Of a stretch of DNA of 64,000 bases, positions 43,728-52,375 are shown piece by piece. This DNA is from Rhodoblastus sp963828185 (GTDB lineage Bacteria > Pseudomonadota > Alphaproteobacteria > Rhizobiales > Beijerinckiaceae), in assembly GCA_963828185.1 (NCBI GenBank), contig CAWHDV010000017.1, forward strand, positions 496,001 to 560,000, written 5' to 3'. Below the pieces are notes generated by a model. The model ran no database searches. It was given only the letters and a program-made list of their open reading frames with translations, and had not been told where the DNA came from. Each line of letters opens with the position of its first letter. Position 1 is the stretch's first letter. A program made the translations under genes and the position numbers.

Positions 43728-44123
43728 ATGCCGAGAAAGCGCTATTCCCTCGCCGAACTGCTTAAGAGCGCGGACGCGACCAAGCGCCTTAACGCCGATC
43801 TCACATGGGCGCGCGAAAGCAGTCCAGTTGGCCGCGAGGATCATCTCCGCGATGCTTTCCGCGCAGGTCTCGAAAGTGGTGGGCCGGAGCCGCTGGACGT
43901 TGCCGAAATCAAGGCCAACGTTCGCCGTTCGCTCGCTGGAGCGCCCAGCAAATTCGCGAAATTCTCGCCCGACTTCCTGCCGATCGGTCGCGGCGACCAT
44001 GATCAAGCCGAACGGGACGCAGCGATGGATCTTGATCAAACCGAAGCACGCATGGCAGCTTTGCGAGGGCGCGGCTATACGATTTCTACGACCCGATGCG
44101 CGCCAGCTTCGTCGTCGATTTGA
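43728..44123 (+). CDS. Hypothetical protein, possible ParD-like antitoxin end
   Basis: Up to 131 residues: PRKRYSLAELLKSADATKRL, then HLRDAFRAGLESGGPEPLDV and IKANVRRSLAG. The 'GLESGxxEPLDVxxIKAxxRR' stretch resembles the C-terminal end of ParD-type antitoxins. The last 25 residues overlap the DUF2442 remnant in another frame and are unreliable. No toxin follows directly. Confidence 0.4.
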   Translation: MPRKRYSLAELLKSADATKRLNADLTWARESSPVGREDHLRDAFRAGLESGGPEPLDVAEIKANVRRSLAGAPSKFAKFSPDFLPIGRGDHDQAERDAAMDLDQTEARMAALRGRGYTISTTRCAPASSSI

Positions 44124-44331
44124 GCACGGGTCTTCAATTCGTGTTCCCTACGAAATTGGTTGCAGCCCTGGCCGACGCATTGGCCGAAAGTCGGCCGAGA
44201 TTGAGGTCAGCCCTACATGCCTTGGCTTACATCGGCCGAAGCTCGACGCCGACGTCTATTTGCCAGGGCTGACCTGTGGTGGTTTGTTAGGAATCAAGGT
44301 GCGAGTTGGACAACGTTCGCCGGAATGTTAG
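44025..44331 (+). pseudogene. DUF2442 protein with two frameshifts
   Basis: Three frames in order give DLDQTEARMAALRGR, then LYDFYDPMRASFVVDLSTGL with QFVFPTKLVAALADALAES, then AEIEVSPTCLGLHRPKLDAD and VYLPGLTCGGLLGIK. Joined, they match the small DUF2442 family (a strand-rich domain ending 'SPSGxGLHWPxLDADLYLPGLLxGxFG'). Breaks lie near 44080 and 44190. Confidence 0.65.
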
Positions 44332-44417
44332 GGTAGCAAGGAATTATTGAACCGGCGCCTGCGCGGTTCTAAGCTTGCGCTCGGAGTACGAGTTTAGTCT
44401 GTCAAGTATGTTTGGCG

Positions 44418-44822
44418 TCATGGCGCCGTCTTGATGTCCGTTTGCGTGAATTCGTTGGCGGTTGCCAGAATCGGGACGTTGAAATACTTCGCGCATGCAT
44501 AATTTAGACAGTCGCCGATATTAAGACCGTGGCGACCTGACCGATAGCGATGGGCGGCTGATAGGGCGAGGCGCGTTGTTTCGACAGCTGGAGGCAGATC
44601 GCGGATTGTGATCCTGCGGTCATCGAGGAATTCCATGACGATTGGCTCAACGTCCGCGATTGGGCGGGCGAACTTGTCGGCCCGCGCCAGACCGATCGCC
44701 GCCTCCAACACTGCGATCGGAGAGGTGAAGGAGTTGTCGGCGGACGCGAGCGCTTTGGATATGCGGTCGGCCTCGGGCTCGTCGGAAAGGACGGCGATAA
44801 TTGCGCAGGCGTCAACAAACAT
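44418..44822 (-). CDS. vapC: VapC-type PIN-domain toxin
   Basis: From the ATG at 44822 (TAATG overlap with vapB) the protein has 134 residues: MFVDACAIIAVLSDEPEADR, SPIAVLEAAIGLARADKF, and NIGDCLNYACAKYFNVPILA with ANEFTQTDIKTAP. All four expected acidic positions are present. It is a distant relative of the passenger VapC at 39913. A longer start at 44837 is less likely because of the overlap pattern. Confidence 0.88.
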   Translation of the reverse strand: MFVDACAIIAVLSDEPEADRISKALASADNSFTSPIAVLEAAIGLARADKFARPIADVEPIVMEFLDDRRITIRDLPPAVETTRLALSAAHRYRSGRHGLNIGDCLNYACAKYFNVPILATANEFTQTDIKTAP

Positions 44823-45067
44823 TAGCTGTTGCCCCACATCTCGTCGAAAGCCTCGCGCGGTAGCGGGGCTCTGGCGTGAGCGCTAAGCGCGATGCCGTAT
44901 TTGTCGCGCAGTCGGGCGGCGGTCTGTTGCGGGGTCTCGTCGTTGCGACGATGCGCGATCGCCTCCTTCATTGCAATCACGATCGCCTCCGTGATGGTGA
45001 CGCCGGCCATGTGAGCGAACTTGCGCGTGAGGGCGTCTGCCTCGCGATTGTTGACGTTGATCGGCAT
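44822..45067 (-). CDS. vapB: VapB-type antitoxin
   Basis: An 81-residue protein: PINVNNREADALTRKFAHMA and GVTITEAIVIAMKEAIAHRR form the DNA-binding half, and LRDKYGIALSAHARAPLPRE with FDEMWGNS the toxin-binding end. Same architecture as the passenger VapB at 40323. Direct repeats at 45076-45107 are the likely operator. Confidence 0.87.
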   Translation of the reverse strand: MPINVNNREADALTRKFAHMAGVTITEAIVIAMKEAIAHRRNDETPQQTAARLRDKYGIALSAHARAPLPREAFDEMWGNS

Positions 45068-45075
45068 AACGGCTC

Positions 45076-45107
45076 CATGTAGATGGAATGCTGAATGTCA
45101 TGTAGAT
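45076..45107 (-). promoter_or_regulatory. Direct-repeat operator of the second vapBC
   Basis: CATGTAGAT at 45076-45084 and 45099-45107, 23 bp apart start to start, beginning 9 bp before the vapB ATG. Sequence differs from the passenger vapBC repeats, but spacing is the same. Confidence 0.55.
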
Positions 45108-45123
45108 TACACGATCAACATTA

Positions 45124-46004
45124 TCAAGTCTGGATGCGGAGAAAGGAGAATCCGTGATCGGTCGACGGATGCAATGGCGTTAATGAATGTCGTCGTCCAC
45201 GCTGTCGCGTCCATGGGCGCGCAGAGTGTGGGTCGATAGGCATGCTTCGGAGCCTTCCTGCGCAACGGCGATGTGGTATCCGGGGATGTAAACGCTTCCG
45301 TCCTTGAAATTCGCTATGGCGATCATGTTGACAGCGCCGAGCGTCAGCGCGCCAGCTTCGACATAGGTCCCACCGATTTAGGTATGCGCCTGCGGCGCGT
45401 CTGATCGCCGGTGTTGCCGCCGGTGCTGTCATCTTGTCGAGCGCAGACGAAAGAACCGGACCCGTCCCGATCTCGGCGGCGTCGCTGATGACGCGCGAGA
45501 TGCGCCGCGGAAGGCCTGATCGAACAGGACCATGCCGCCCGCGTCGGTGGTCTTGGCGCTGACTCACGAAACGTTGGCGGTGGTGGGTCCAGCGTCGAGC
45601 CAGTCTCGACCACCGTGCTGCCGGTATGGCGTTGGCCGTGCCGATAAGTTGTAGCGTCACGCCGATCAGATGCTGTTCGCCCGCGTCGGTCAGCGCATTC
45701 GCAAGCTGGCCGCCGCTGCGAGCGTGATCTTGCCGCCGAGGCCCAACAGGCTGGCGCCGACGAATGCCAGCGCGCCCGAGGTTTCGGTGATTGCCGCGCG
45801 AACAAGATGAGAATGGCCTCTCATTCAGAATGTCGCGCTATAGGTGATGGTCGAGCTCAGCGCCACACAAAAACTATTGGTCGTGTCGCCGATCGTCGGG
45901 ACGGCGGCGTTGCTGATATGATGCGGCTGGCCTGGCGGCGCGGCGGAATTCGCGCGACGGCCGCAAAACGCTTCCGATCGCTTGATCGGCCGCGACGCCG
46001 GTGG
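45124..46004 (-). pseudogene. Decayed coding DNA, possibly from an autotransporter-like surface protein
   Basis: Pieces in several frames read protein-like: VTLQLIGTANAI followed by STVVETGSTLDPP, then GGTYVEAGALTLGAVNMIAI and ANFKDGSVYIPGYHIAVAQE. 'GGTYVEAGALTLG' recalls the autotransporter-associated beta-strand repeat. No frame is open for more than about 150 codons and the pieces do not join simply. Low-confidence call; the DNA clearly is not an intact gene. Confidence 0.3.
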
Positions 46005-46598
46005 TCACCGCGACGCCGATTTGATGGCGCGAAGCAAAACGGCGATCGGGCCGTCGAGGCTCCGCAGTTCGGCCGTCACCGCGTCCGAGACGGCTTTGCT
46101 TGGCGCGGCTGGCGCGCCGGGCATGCTTGTAGCGGACGCCGGCTCGGCGGTTTTCGCGCCGCCGGCGCGCTTCAAATTTCTCTGGCGCGCCGCTTGGCTG
46201 CGCCGGCGGCGCCCGACGCCGGCGATCTGGTATAACATTGTGGCCAGCAGGTTTTTGCCGGAGCTGAAAGACACGCCCGCCTTTTTGCCTTCGGGCATGC
46301 CGACCGCGAACAGCACGGGCTCATTGTCGCTCGAAGCGGCGCGCGCGCCGTCTTCGGCCTGTTTGATCGCCCCGTCGAAACCTGGCGCCGTCGTCAAAGG
46401 CCAAACGGCTTCATAGATTTCGCCGCGCCGCTGCGGCGTCACCAGCGTGAAAAGAATGCGCCGCGTCGTGTGCAACAGGTCTCGCAAATCGGCGTGGGCG
46501 CCCTCCGGCAGCGTGAATTCCTGATCCAGCCACAGTTGCTCAAACAGGCGGGAGGAGAGATGGGCGACGTTCTTCCGCTTGTCCGCGCTCATTGGCAT
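46005..46598 (-). CDS. Hypothetical protein
   Basis: A 197-residue protein: PMSADKRKNVAHLSSRLFEQ, LDQEFTLPEGAHADLRDLLH and TTRRILFTLVTPQRRGEIYE, then a basic stretch and an alanine/proline-rich tail. Helical and soluble by eye. No family recognised. It stands alone, upstream of decayed DNA, and is divergent from the recombinase pair at 47.4 kb. Confidence 0.6.
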   Translation of the reverse strand: MPMSADKRKNVAHLSSRLFEQLWLDQEFTLPEGAHADLRDLLHTTRRILFTLVTPQRRGEIYEAVWPLTTAPGFDGAIKQAEDGARAASSDNEPVLFAVGMPEGKKAGVSFSSGKNLLATMLYQIAGVGRRRRSQAARQRNLKRAGGAKTAEPASATSMPGAPAAPSKAVSDAVTAELRSLDGPIAVLLRAIKSASR

Positions 46599-47417
46599 GT
46601 GCGACCCCTTGCCTTTCTGTTCATATGCGATTATGGTGGAAAAGCTTGATCGTGGCTAGTCCGCATTTGAGCAAGCTCCTCAACGGGGCCGTTCCCGCCT
46701 AAGGCGGGCGATAGTTGCCGCAGAGACGACCAAGGTGTTGAAGCGCGACATCGCCGCCGGATTAGATCCGGCCTTCGCGATGTTGTCGACATGGTTTGTT
46801 TGCGCCTCTGGGTCTGTGACCCATCATCCCTCCCTCCTGCTTTTCCCTTGCGCCGCAAGCGCGCTTGGCGCGCGCGCGTCGATCCCCCTCGCCTCCCCGC
46901 GCGGCAGCCAAGCGCGCGTTTGCCCTGCGCTCATCGCGCTTTGCGTCAGGCAATCGACGCTGGTGCGATGGAATCATCACGCTGGCTTCGCGCGCCTCGC
47001 ACCGCCGCGCCCTCGTCGGCGCAACGAAGCGCAGCGGCGCATGACCACGCCCCTGACGCCGCATTGGCGCCTGAGCTTCGCCTTTACTGGTCGAAACGGC
47101 GGATCATGCGGCGACTCGACGAATCCAAGCCGCTTTTCGACTCCATTCCGCTGAGATGCTGGTCCGCGGCCGCAGACAGAGCGATCCAAATAAAGCGCCA
47201 CATCCTTAGCGCCGCCGAAAACCTGGCCAGATGGCGGGCGCCGACGCGGCTGAACTCCACATTCGGCGAAAGCTGTCCAGCTCCGAACGGCCCGCGTTTG
47301 GGCGAAGGCTGAGCTTTGGCCGACCGGGGAAGCGCGCAGGTCAAACCAAAGTAATGCCAAGCAAGCGGATTGGCTCCAAACCGCAAGCCGCGCGCCGGCA
47401 TGTATTAAGGGAGAACA
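46599..47417. other. Intergenic region before the recombinase pair
   Basis: About 820 bp with GC-rich, arginine- and alanine-rich open frames on both strands and no supported gene. A GGGAG ribosome site stands just before 47418. The length suggests a lost gene or an element end. Confidence 0.35.
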
Positions 47418-49292
47418 ATGATGAATTTTCACGCCGCCCACGACTTCGACAAAATCGTTCACGACAGTGATCTCCTGCCGTCGTGGCGCGCCTTGAAACA
47501 TGCCATCGGCGACAGAACCAAATGGGGAAAATTCTCGAAATTTGCGGCCTTCTGCTCGTCGCTGGGCGTCGATGTCGCGCAGGCGAACGAAGATTGCGCG
47601 ACGTTGTTCCTTGCCGCGTTCGCGCTCTCCGGCCGCACTCACGGCGATAAAATCCTCCGCGAGATGCGCGCGCTCATCGAGCAACCGGGAGGCGAAAACG
47701 GCGCCCTCGCGCTGCCGTCGCTCACACCTCCGGCGAGGCGCTTCTGCCCTTGCAACTGGGACGACGCCACCGCAGATCAGCGCGCCGCATTTTCCAGGCT
47801 CGTCGCCGCCTGCCGCAAGACCGGCGCCTCGCCGGTCATTTCCTGGGCGTCGGACAAGGCGATCATTTTCGCCTACTCCTTCAGTGAGCGGGTCAAAGAC
47901 GAAGATTTCTTGCCGTCGTGGCTGGCGCTGAAAGCCGCGATCGGCGACGTCCACGAATGGGCCAAATTCACGCAGTTCGGGGCGTATTGCTCGTCGCTCG
48001 GCGTCAATGTCGCGCAGGCGGGCGAGGAATGGGCGCAATTGTTCATTTTCGCTTTCCAAGCATCGGGCCGCGGCTATGGAGAATTGCGCGTCGGCGTAAT
48101 GCGCAATTTCATCGATCGACGGGGCGGCGACCATGCGCCGCTGGCGCTGCCGCCTTTGGATCCGTCCGCCAAACGCGACGCGCCGCGCAAGGAGCAATGG
48201 CGACAGACGCCGCCGGAGCTGCGCGGCGACATTTCGCGGCTCATTGCGCTTTGCGGAGAAGAAGATGTCTCGCCGTCGCCCTCGGAAACCGAGGAAGAGG
48301 CTGAACAAAAGCGCCGCGCCTCGAAGGACGAAAAGCAGCGTTTTCTGCTGCGCATGGTTGAGCTGGCCGCCACGCGCACCAAGCGGCCGATCACCCGCCT
48401 GCGCGAACTTTTTGCGGATATCACGCTGAACGCCCTCGACGCCGCCAACTACGGCGATTTCGATCCCGACGCGCCTGACCGCCCCTGGCAACAATCGACG
48501 ACGGCGATTCACACCCGTTCGCGGCTGCTCGAACTCGGCCGCCGCTACGCCTACGACGTCATCGCCGACGAAGAGCTTGGCGACGCGCTCGACGGCTATA
48601 TCAAAGACGCGGACGAGTTGGAGAAGCGCTGCGCGACCTTGTCGGCGAAAGATCGCGACGCCTCGCGCCAGATCGACAAACCGGAGAACTCGCACGCTCT
48701 CGTCATTGCCGCCCGCGACGGCTGCGCGGCGTTTTTCGCCCGGCCGAAAGCCAAGGGGGCGTATGAGGCGGCGCAATCGGCGATCGCCGTCCTCCTGCTG
48801 TTGTCGACTGGCCGGCCGCCGTTCAAGGTTCGGCGCGCGGCCTTCGCCGGGCCGATGCGGAAGATGCCGTCGGGCGGCGAGCGCCCGACCCTCGTATTGC
48901 CCGACCCCACCTTGGTCAATTTGGAATCGAAGCTGACCGAAGAAACGCGGCTGGCGATCGACTTGTTCTGGCTTGGCGCCGAGCTGCTGCTCGGATGCGC
49001 GCCCACTAAATTGATGGCCAAGCGCAATGGCCAGCTCAAGAGCGGTTCGGCCATGACGACGGGCGTCACCCGCTTTTGCCGGCGCGTGAAGCTCAAACTG
49101 GCGCCCAAGGCGATCCAGGTCGGCGTCGTGCGCGGCCGTCTCAACGACGGGCATGCCCCTCAATCCATCGCCACAACCATCGGCGTGCAGCAGGGCGTCA
49201 ACATCGAAAAGCGCTTCCAATCGGTCATCGGCGCCACAGCGCCGCAACGCCATGCCGACGCCATCAAAAAACGGGGGAAGAACAAGAAATGA
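47418..49292 (+). CDS. Large tyrosine-recombinase-like protein with duplicated N-terminal domain, catalytic residues altered
   Basis: A 624-residue protein. Two copies of one domain follow each other (about residues 10-100 and 160-255): each has LLPSW-ALK-AIGD, W-KF--F-A-CSSLGV-VAQA and SGR. The C-terminal part has the order of a tyrosine-recombinase catalytic domain: AIAVLLLLSTGRPPFKVRRA in place of box I, VGVVRGRLNDGHAPQSIATT in place of box II, and VNIEKRFQSVIG where the nucleophilic Tyr would be (Phe here). It therefore looks catalytically inactive. It overlaps the next, apparently active recombinase gene by four bases. Probably a partner subunit; this is inference. Confidence 0.6.
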   Translation: MMNFHAAHDFDKIVHDSDLLPSWRALKHAIGDRTKWGKFSKFAAFCSSLGVDVAQANEDCATLFLAAFALSGRTHGDKILREMRALIEQPGGENGALALPSLTPPARRFCPCNWDDATADQRAAFSRLVAACRKTGASPVISWASDKAIIFAYSFSERVKDEDFLPSWLALKAAIGDVHEWAKFTQFGAYCSSLGVNVAQAGEEWAQLFIFAFQASGRGYGELRVGVMRNFIDRRGGDHAPLALPPLDPSAKRDAPRKEQWRQTPPELRGDISRLIALCGEEDVSPSPSETEEEAEQKRRASKDEKQRFLLRMVELAATRTKRPITRLRELFADITLNALDAANYGDFDPDAPDRPWQQSTTAIHTRSRLLELGRRYAYDVIADEELGDALDGYIKDADELEKRCATLSAKDRDASRQIDKPENSHALVIAARDGCAAFFARPKAKGAYEAAQSAIAVLLLLSTGRPPFKVRRAAFAGPMRKMPSGGERPTLVLPDPTLVNLESKLTEETRLAIDLFWLGAELLLGCAPTKLMAKRNGQLKSGSAMTTGVTRFCRRVKLKLAPKAIQVGVVRGRLNDGHAPQSIATTIGVQQGVNIEKRFQSVIGATAPQRHADAIKKRGKNKK

Positions 49293-50365
49293 CCCATTGG
49301 AACGCCGGACGCAAGATCACCTGGGCCTACGCCGATTGGCCCAAGTCGATGCAAAACGATTGGGACGCCGCGTTTGCCGGCAAACGCTACGGCAAGGAGG
49401 CCAAAAAAAAAGTCGACGAGCAATATTGCGGCCTCATCCTGCAGGCGCTAGAGCGATTCCTGTATTTCCGCAAGGCCTGCCGCCCGGAGGCCGAGGCCCC
49501 GCACTTGGCGCAATGCCTCGCGCGCGACGATGTCCGCGATTTCGCCGCCGACCTGGTCTTGGGCGAAATCGTGCGCCCAACCTCCGCGCTCGCGCCGACG
49601 ACGATCGAATCCTACCTCGACCGCCTGCTCGCGGCGGCTGGCCGCCTCGATCCCCACGGCGATTACAAATGGCTGCAGCGGCTGACCCGCAAATACCGGC
49701 CGCAGCGCCGGCCGCCTCAGCCGCCGCCGATCGATCTCGAGGAGATGCTCGACACAGGCTTCGAAGCGATGGCCGAGGCGCGCGCCATGCTTGACGATGA
49801 CGCTCTTCGGGCGGCGAGCGGACGCGCGCGCCGTTATTTTCTCGCCCTTTATCGCGACGGCTTGCTGCTTGGCTGGCTCGCCCTCCTCGGCTTGCGCATC
49901 GGCGAGAGCCTGACGCTCGCGCAGGGCGTGAGCTTTCTGATCAACCGCGCGGCGCCGTTTTATAGCGTCGACTTCACCGTCGGCGTGACCAAAACGGGCG
50001 AGGCGAAATACCGCGAGGTCCCGACCCAGCTCGACGAGCATGTCGCTTATTACCTCAGCGACGTCCGCCCCGGCTTTCCGGACGCCGACAAAACCAAGAG
50101 CTTCTGGCTGGGCTTCGCCGGCCCGCTCGGCTACCAGGGCGCCTATGCGGGATTGACCAAACTCACCCAACGCCGGGCGACGGCGCGCGCCAACGCCACG
50201 GACGTGCGCCACGCCGTCGCCGACGCCTCGCGCCGGCGCGGCGATTCAAAGCGCCAAACCGCCGAAATCATGGGCCACAGGCATCAAGAGACCGCCGGAC
50301 GGTTTTACACGGCGCACAAGGTGCTAAGCGACATCGCGCCGCTGGCGCGCAAATATGGCATCTGA
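49289..50365 (+). CDS. Tyrosine recombinase / integrase
   Basis: A 358-residue protein; its ATG overlaps the upstream stop (ATGA). The N-terminal SAM-like core-binding part (LILQALERFLYFRKACRP, TTIESYLDRLLAAAGRL) is followed by the catalytic domain: box I Arg in ALLGLRIGESLTLA, Lys in GVTKTGEAKYREVP, Arg in ATDVRHAVADASRR (the usual His before it is Thr), His in IMGHRHQETAGRFYT and Tyr two residues before the end of that string. It would mediate integration or excision, possibly with the preceding protein. No att site was identified. Confidence 0.82.
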   Translation: MTHWNAGRKITWAYADWPKSMQNDWDAAFAGKRYGKEAKKKVDEQYCGLILQALERFLYFRKACRPEAEAPHLAQCLARDDVRDFAADLVLGEIVRPTSALAPTTIESYLDRLLAAAGRLDPHGDYKWLQRLTRKYRPQRRPPQPPPIDLEEMLDTGFEAMAEARAMLDDDALRAASGRARRYFLALYRDGLLLGWLALLGLRIGESLTLAQGVSFLINRAAPFYSVDFTVGVTKTGEAKYREVPTQLDEHVAYYLSDVRPGFPDADKTKSFWLGFAGPLGYQGAYAGLTKLTQRRATARANATDVRHAVADASRRRGDSKRQTAEIMGHRHQETAGRFYTAHKVLSDIAPLARKYGI

Positions 50366-51151
50366 GCCACTGCGCCGCGGCGGCGGAAAAAGCCGCGCCG
50401 CCGTCAGCCGTCAGCTGGCGAGGTCATCGGCGGCGCCGCGGTCGCGACAACGCGCCCGCTTCAAATTCGGCATAACGGGCGCGGCGACGGCCGCAGCGGC
50501 GGCGCCGTGATCGGCCGATTTCCGACGCGCCGCCGCGCCGAACAGCTTCCGGCGCCGTCAATCGTTGATAATTGAAGCCCGGGCCCGGGCCCGGCAGGGC
50601 CGAAGCTCGCCAGCGGAGGCGGCTTATGCGGCCTATCGCCTGGCGATCACATGGATTTTTAAAACTTTGTCAGGTCATGCGACGCGCCGTGAGCTCCCGC
50701 GTCAACGCTCCCAAGCCGGAGCTTTACCAGATATAAAAGATTGTTTCTTCGCTGTTTTCTACGATTTTTCCCCGGGAGGTCAGGGACGGAAGGCCGATGC
50801 GCAGCAAAACGTCGCAGAGCATAAAAAAAACTCGGCGATCGAATCCGCGACGATCGGCGATGGCCTATTTCCGGTTTTCGCCATGGTGTCAGCCGCGCAC
50901 CCGGCGAATGAAGCAGGCTCCGGCTGCGCCGCCGCCGGCGCAAGTTGACTGCCGGGGCGGATCAGCGATCCGCGAGACGCATGTGATCAAGAGCGATAGG
51001 CTGGTCGCGCAAAAGGCATACGCAACACGGACTTAAGCTTGACCTTAATTCGCAACAGCAAATTTACGCCCACAGATTTATTGCTAATTTCACCGTTTTA
51101 ATCGAATATTTTTGTAGAACTGTCAGTCCGAAAAATGCAATGTCCAGCACC
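50366..51151. other. Intergenic region after the recombinase pair
   Basis: About 790 bp. The first 200 bp are extremely GC-rich; 50640-50900 is more balanced and has an open frame (50565-50948) without convincing composition. Possible end of the integrated element, but no direct repeat or tRNA end was found. Confidence 0.35.
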
Positions 51152-51194
51152 CCCGCGCGGATGACGTCTTGCCCCCCAAGTGCATCCGCGCGGG
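51152..51194. other. Perfect 12-bp inverted repeat, first hairpin of a candidate RNA
   Basis: CCCGCGCGGATG at 51152-51163 pairs with CATCCGCGCGGG at 51183-51194 across a 19-base loop. It lies 48 bp before a terminator-like hairpin on the plus strand. No gene frame fits. Confidence 0.5.
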
Positions 51195-51241
51195 ATAGTC
51201 GAAACCGGCCATCGCGTGTGTGTAGTATGTCCAGTTTTGGC

Positions 51242-51275
51242 CCCGGATGCAGCCGGTCTGCATCCGGGTTTATTA
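51242..51275 (+). terminator. Rho-independent terminator
   Basis: CCCGGATGCAG and CTGCATCCGGG form an 11-bp stem with a five-base loop, followed by TTTATTATT. It reads on the plus strand, yet no plus-strand protein gene ends nearby. It may terminate a small RNA that starts near 51130. Confidence 0.75.
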
Positions 51276-51502
51276 TTTGCACGGCGCAAGCTCCGCGCCT
51301 ATGACAAAGAAGCCACACCTTCCGCCAAATCATTGCCAAGCTTGTTTTTCCGGTTGAATAGCCAAGCTTGCCGCACGGCGTATTCTCAGCCCTGCTCTTC
51401 ATGCGACAGTCGAGGCCGCGCCGGCCGCCCGGACCGGCGAAAGTCACGCATACTTCTTTGTTAAAGTGCTAGGCTTGGCGCGCCGAATCCGGAGCGCGTC
51501 GC

Positions 51503-51718
51503 ATGTCAGGCTGGGTCATCGTCTATCGAACCTCATTGGGCGCCAGGGAAACGCGCTCGCCAAGCGCGCCGACCGAGCGGAGAGCCCTGGCGCAGGCCAG
51601 GATCCTGCACATGCAGGGCTGCGAGGTCATCGCCATCAAGGGGCCGGACGCAGCGGTGTCGGAGGATCGAATCAATCGCTGGATCGCCAGCGGCAGGAAC
51701 GGGCAAGGCTGCGAATAG
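51503..51718 (+). CDS. Small hypothetical protein (71 aa)
   Basis: Starts MSGWVIVYRTSLGARETRSP with GGAG nine bases upstream, then RRALAQARILHMQGCEVIAI and SEDRINRWIASGRNG. A strand-helix-strand-helix order is likely. No family recognised. It precedes the divergent XRE/hyf region. Confidence 0.55.
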   Translation: MSGWVIVYRTSLGARETRSPSAPTERRALAQARILHMQGCEVIAIKGPDAAVSEDRINRWIASGRNGQGCE

Positions 51719-51877
51719 GGCCGTGTGCCGCGTGAAACGGGCCGCCGGTCAACCCGCTGCGGCCCGCCCGCCGGCGTCGCCCTCGGGAGGAAAGCTTCAG
51801 CCTGCAGTGGATCTGGCGTCGGCGATCGCCGCTGACAAGGGCGCGCCCCCTGTCGCCGCGTCATTATTCGCAAATCT

Positions 51878-52147
51878 TCACGCGGGAGCTGAACCGGCGC
51901 GCGTCTGTTTCAACCTGACGCCGCGTCCGCCGCCGCGGCTTTCCGCGTTCTCGCCGATGATCTCGACGCCGGCCCGGTCGAGCGCCTCGATCACCTTGGT
52001 GAGCGTGTCGATCACGCCGCGCACATTGCCCTCGCTTGCCTCCATGCGCTGGATGGTCGGAAGCGAGACCCCGGACATTTCGGCCAATTGGCGCTGGTCG
52101 ACGCCAAGCAGGGCGCGGGCGGCTCGCAATTGCTGGGCGCTGATCAA
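51878..52147 (-). CDS. Small XRE-type regulator divergent from the hyf-like operon
   Basis: An 89-residue protein read from a TTG at 52147: ISAQQLRAARALLGVDQRQL, AEMSGVSLPTIQRMEASEGN, TLTKVIEALDRAGVEIIGEN, GGGRGVRLKQT. The 'MISAxQLRAARALLG' start is typical of this family, which supports the TTG; GGAG lies 11 bases before it. The open frame runs on upstream as a shadow. It probably regulates itself and perhaps the divergent operon. Confidence 0.75.
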   Translation of the reverse strand: MISAQQLRAARALLGVDQRQLAEMSGVSLPTIQRMEASEGNVRGVIDTLTKVIEALDRAGVEIIGENAESRGGGRGVRLKQTRAGSAPA

Positions 52148-52375
52148 GGTCCGAAAACTCCGTGACGGCGCCGCCTCACCCCTTACCCTCCGACAGGATC
52201 GCATTGGAAGGGGAAAGTGGCGCTGGAGGAACCCTATCATATTGACCGCGAAAATATAGGGCGTAGGCTGCGCCATCGGGTGATTTGACCTTAACACTGA
52301 TGGGTCATGCATGAGTATCGATGCAAAAAACAGGAGGCCACGCCCTTCCTCGCCGCGCCCTCGGGAGCAGCGTCG

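Noticed and set aside
43713..44039. Minus-strand frame of 108 codons opposite the gene at 43728
   Set aside because: Mirror of a better plus-strand frame; poor composition and no partner gene.
46977..49253. Long open frame (758 codons) on the minus strand opposite the large recombinase gene
   Set aside because: Composition is arginine-rich and without motifs; the plus-strand gene has a ribosome site, internal domain duplication and coupling to the next gene. It is a shadow caused by high third-position GC.
50565..50948. Plus-strand frame of 127 codons after the recombinase pair
   Set aside because: No ribosome site, mixed composition, no recognisable domain.
51064..51447. Minus-strand frame of 127 codons across the two hairpins
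   Set aside because: It reads through two strong inverted repeats and has no start signal; the RNA interpretation is simpler.
52240..52300. TTGACC sites before the hyf-like operon as FNR/FixK boxes
   Set aside because: The second half-site (TCAA) is missing at the required distance for both.
52307..52375. Upstream extension of hyfB to an earlier ATG
   Set aside because: The 23 additional residues are charged and unlike the family; the ATG at 52376 has a GGGAG at correct distance and starts directly at the first helix.
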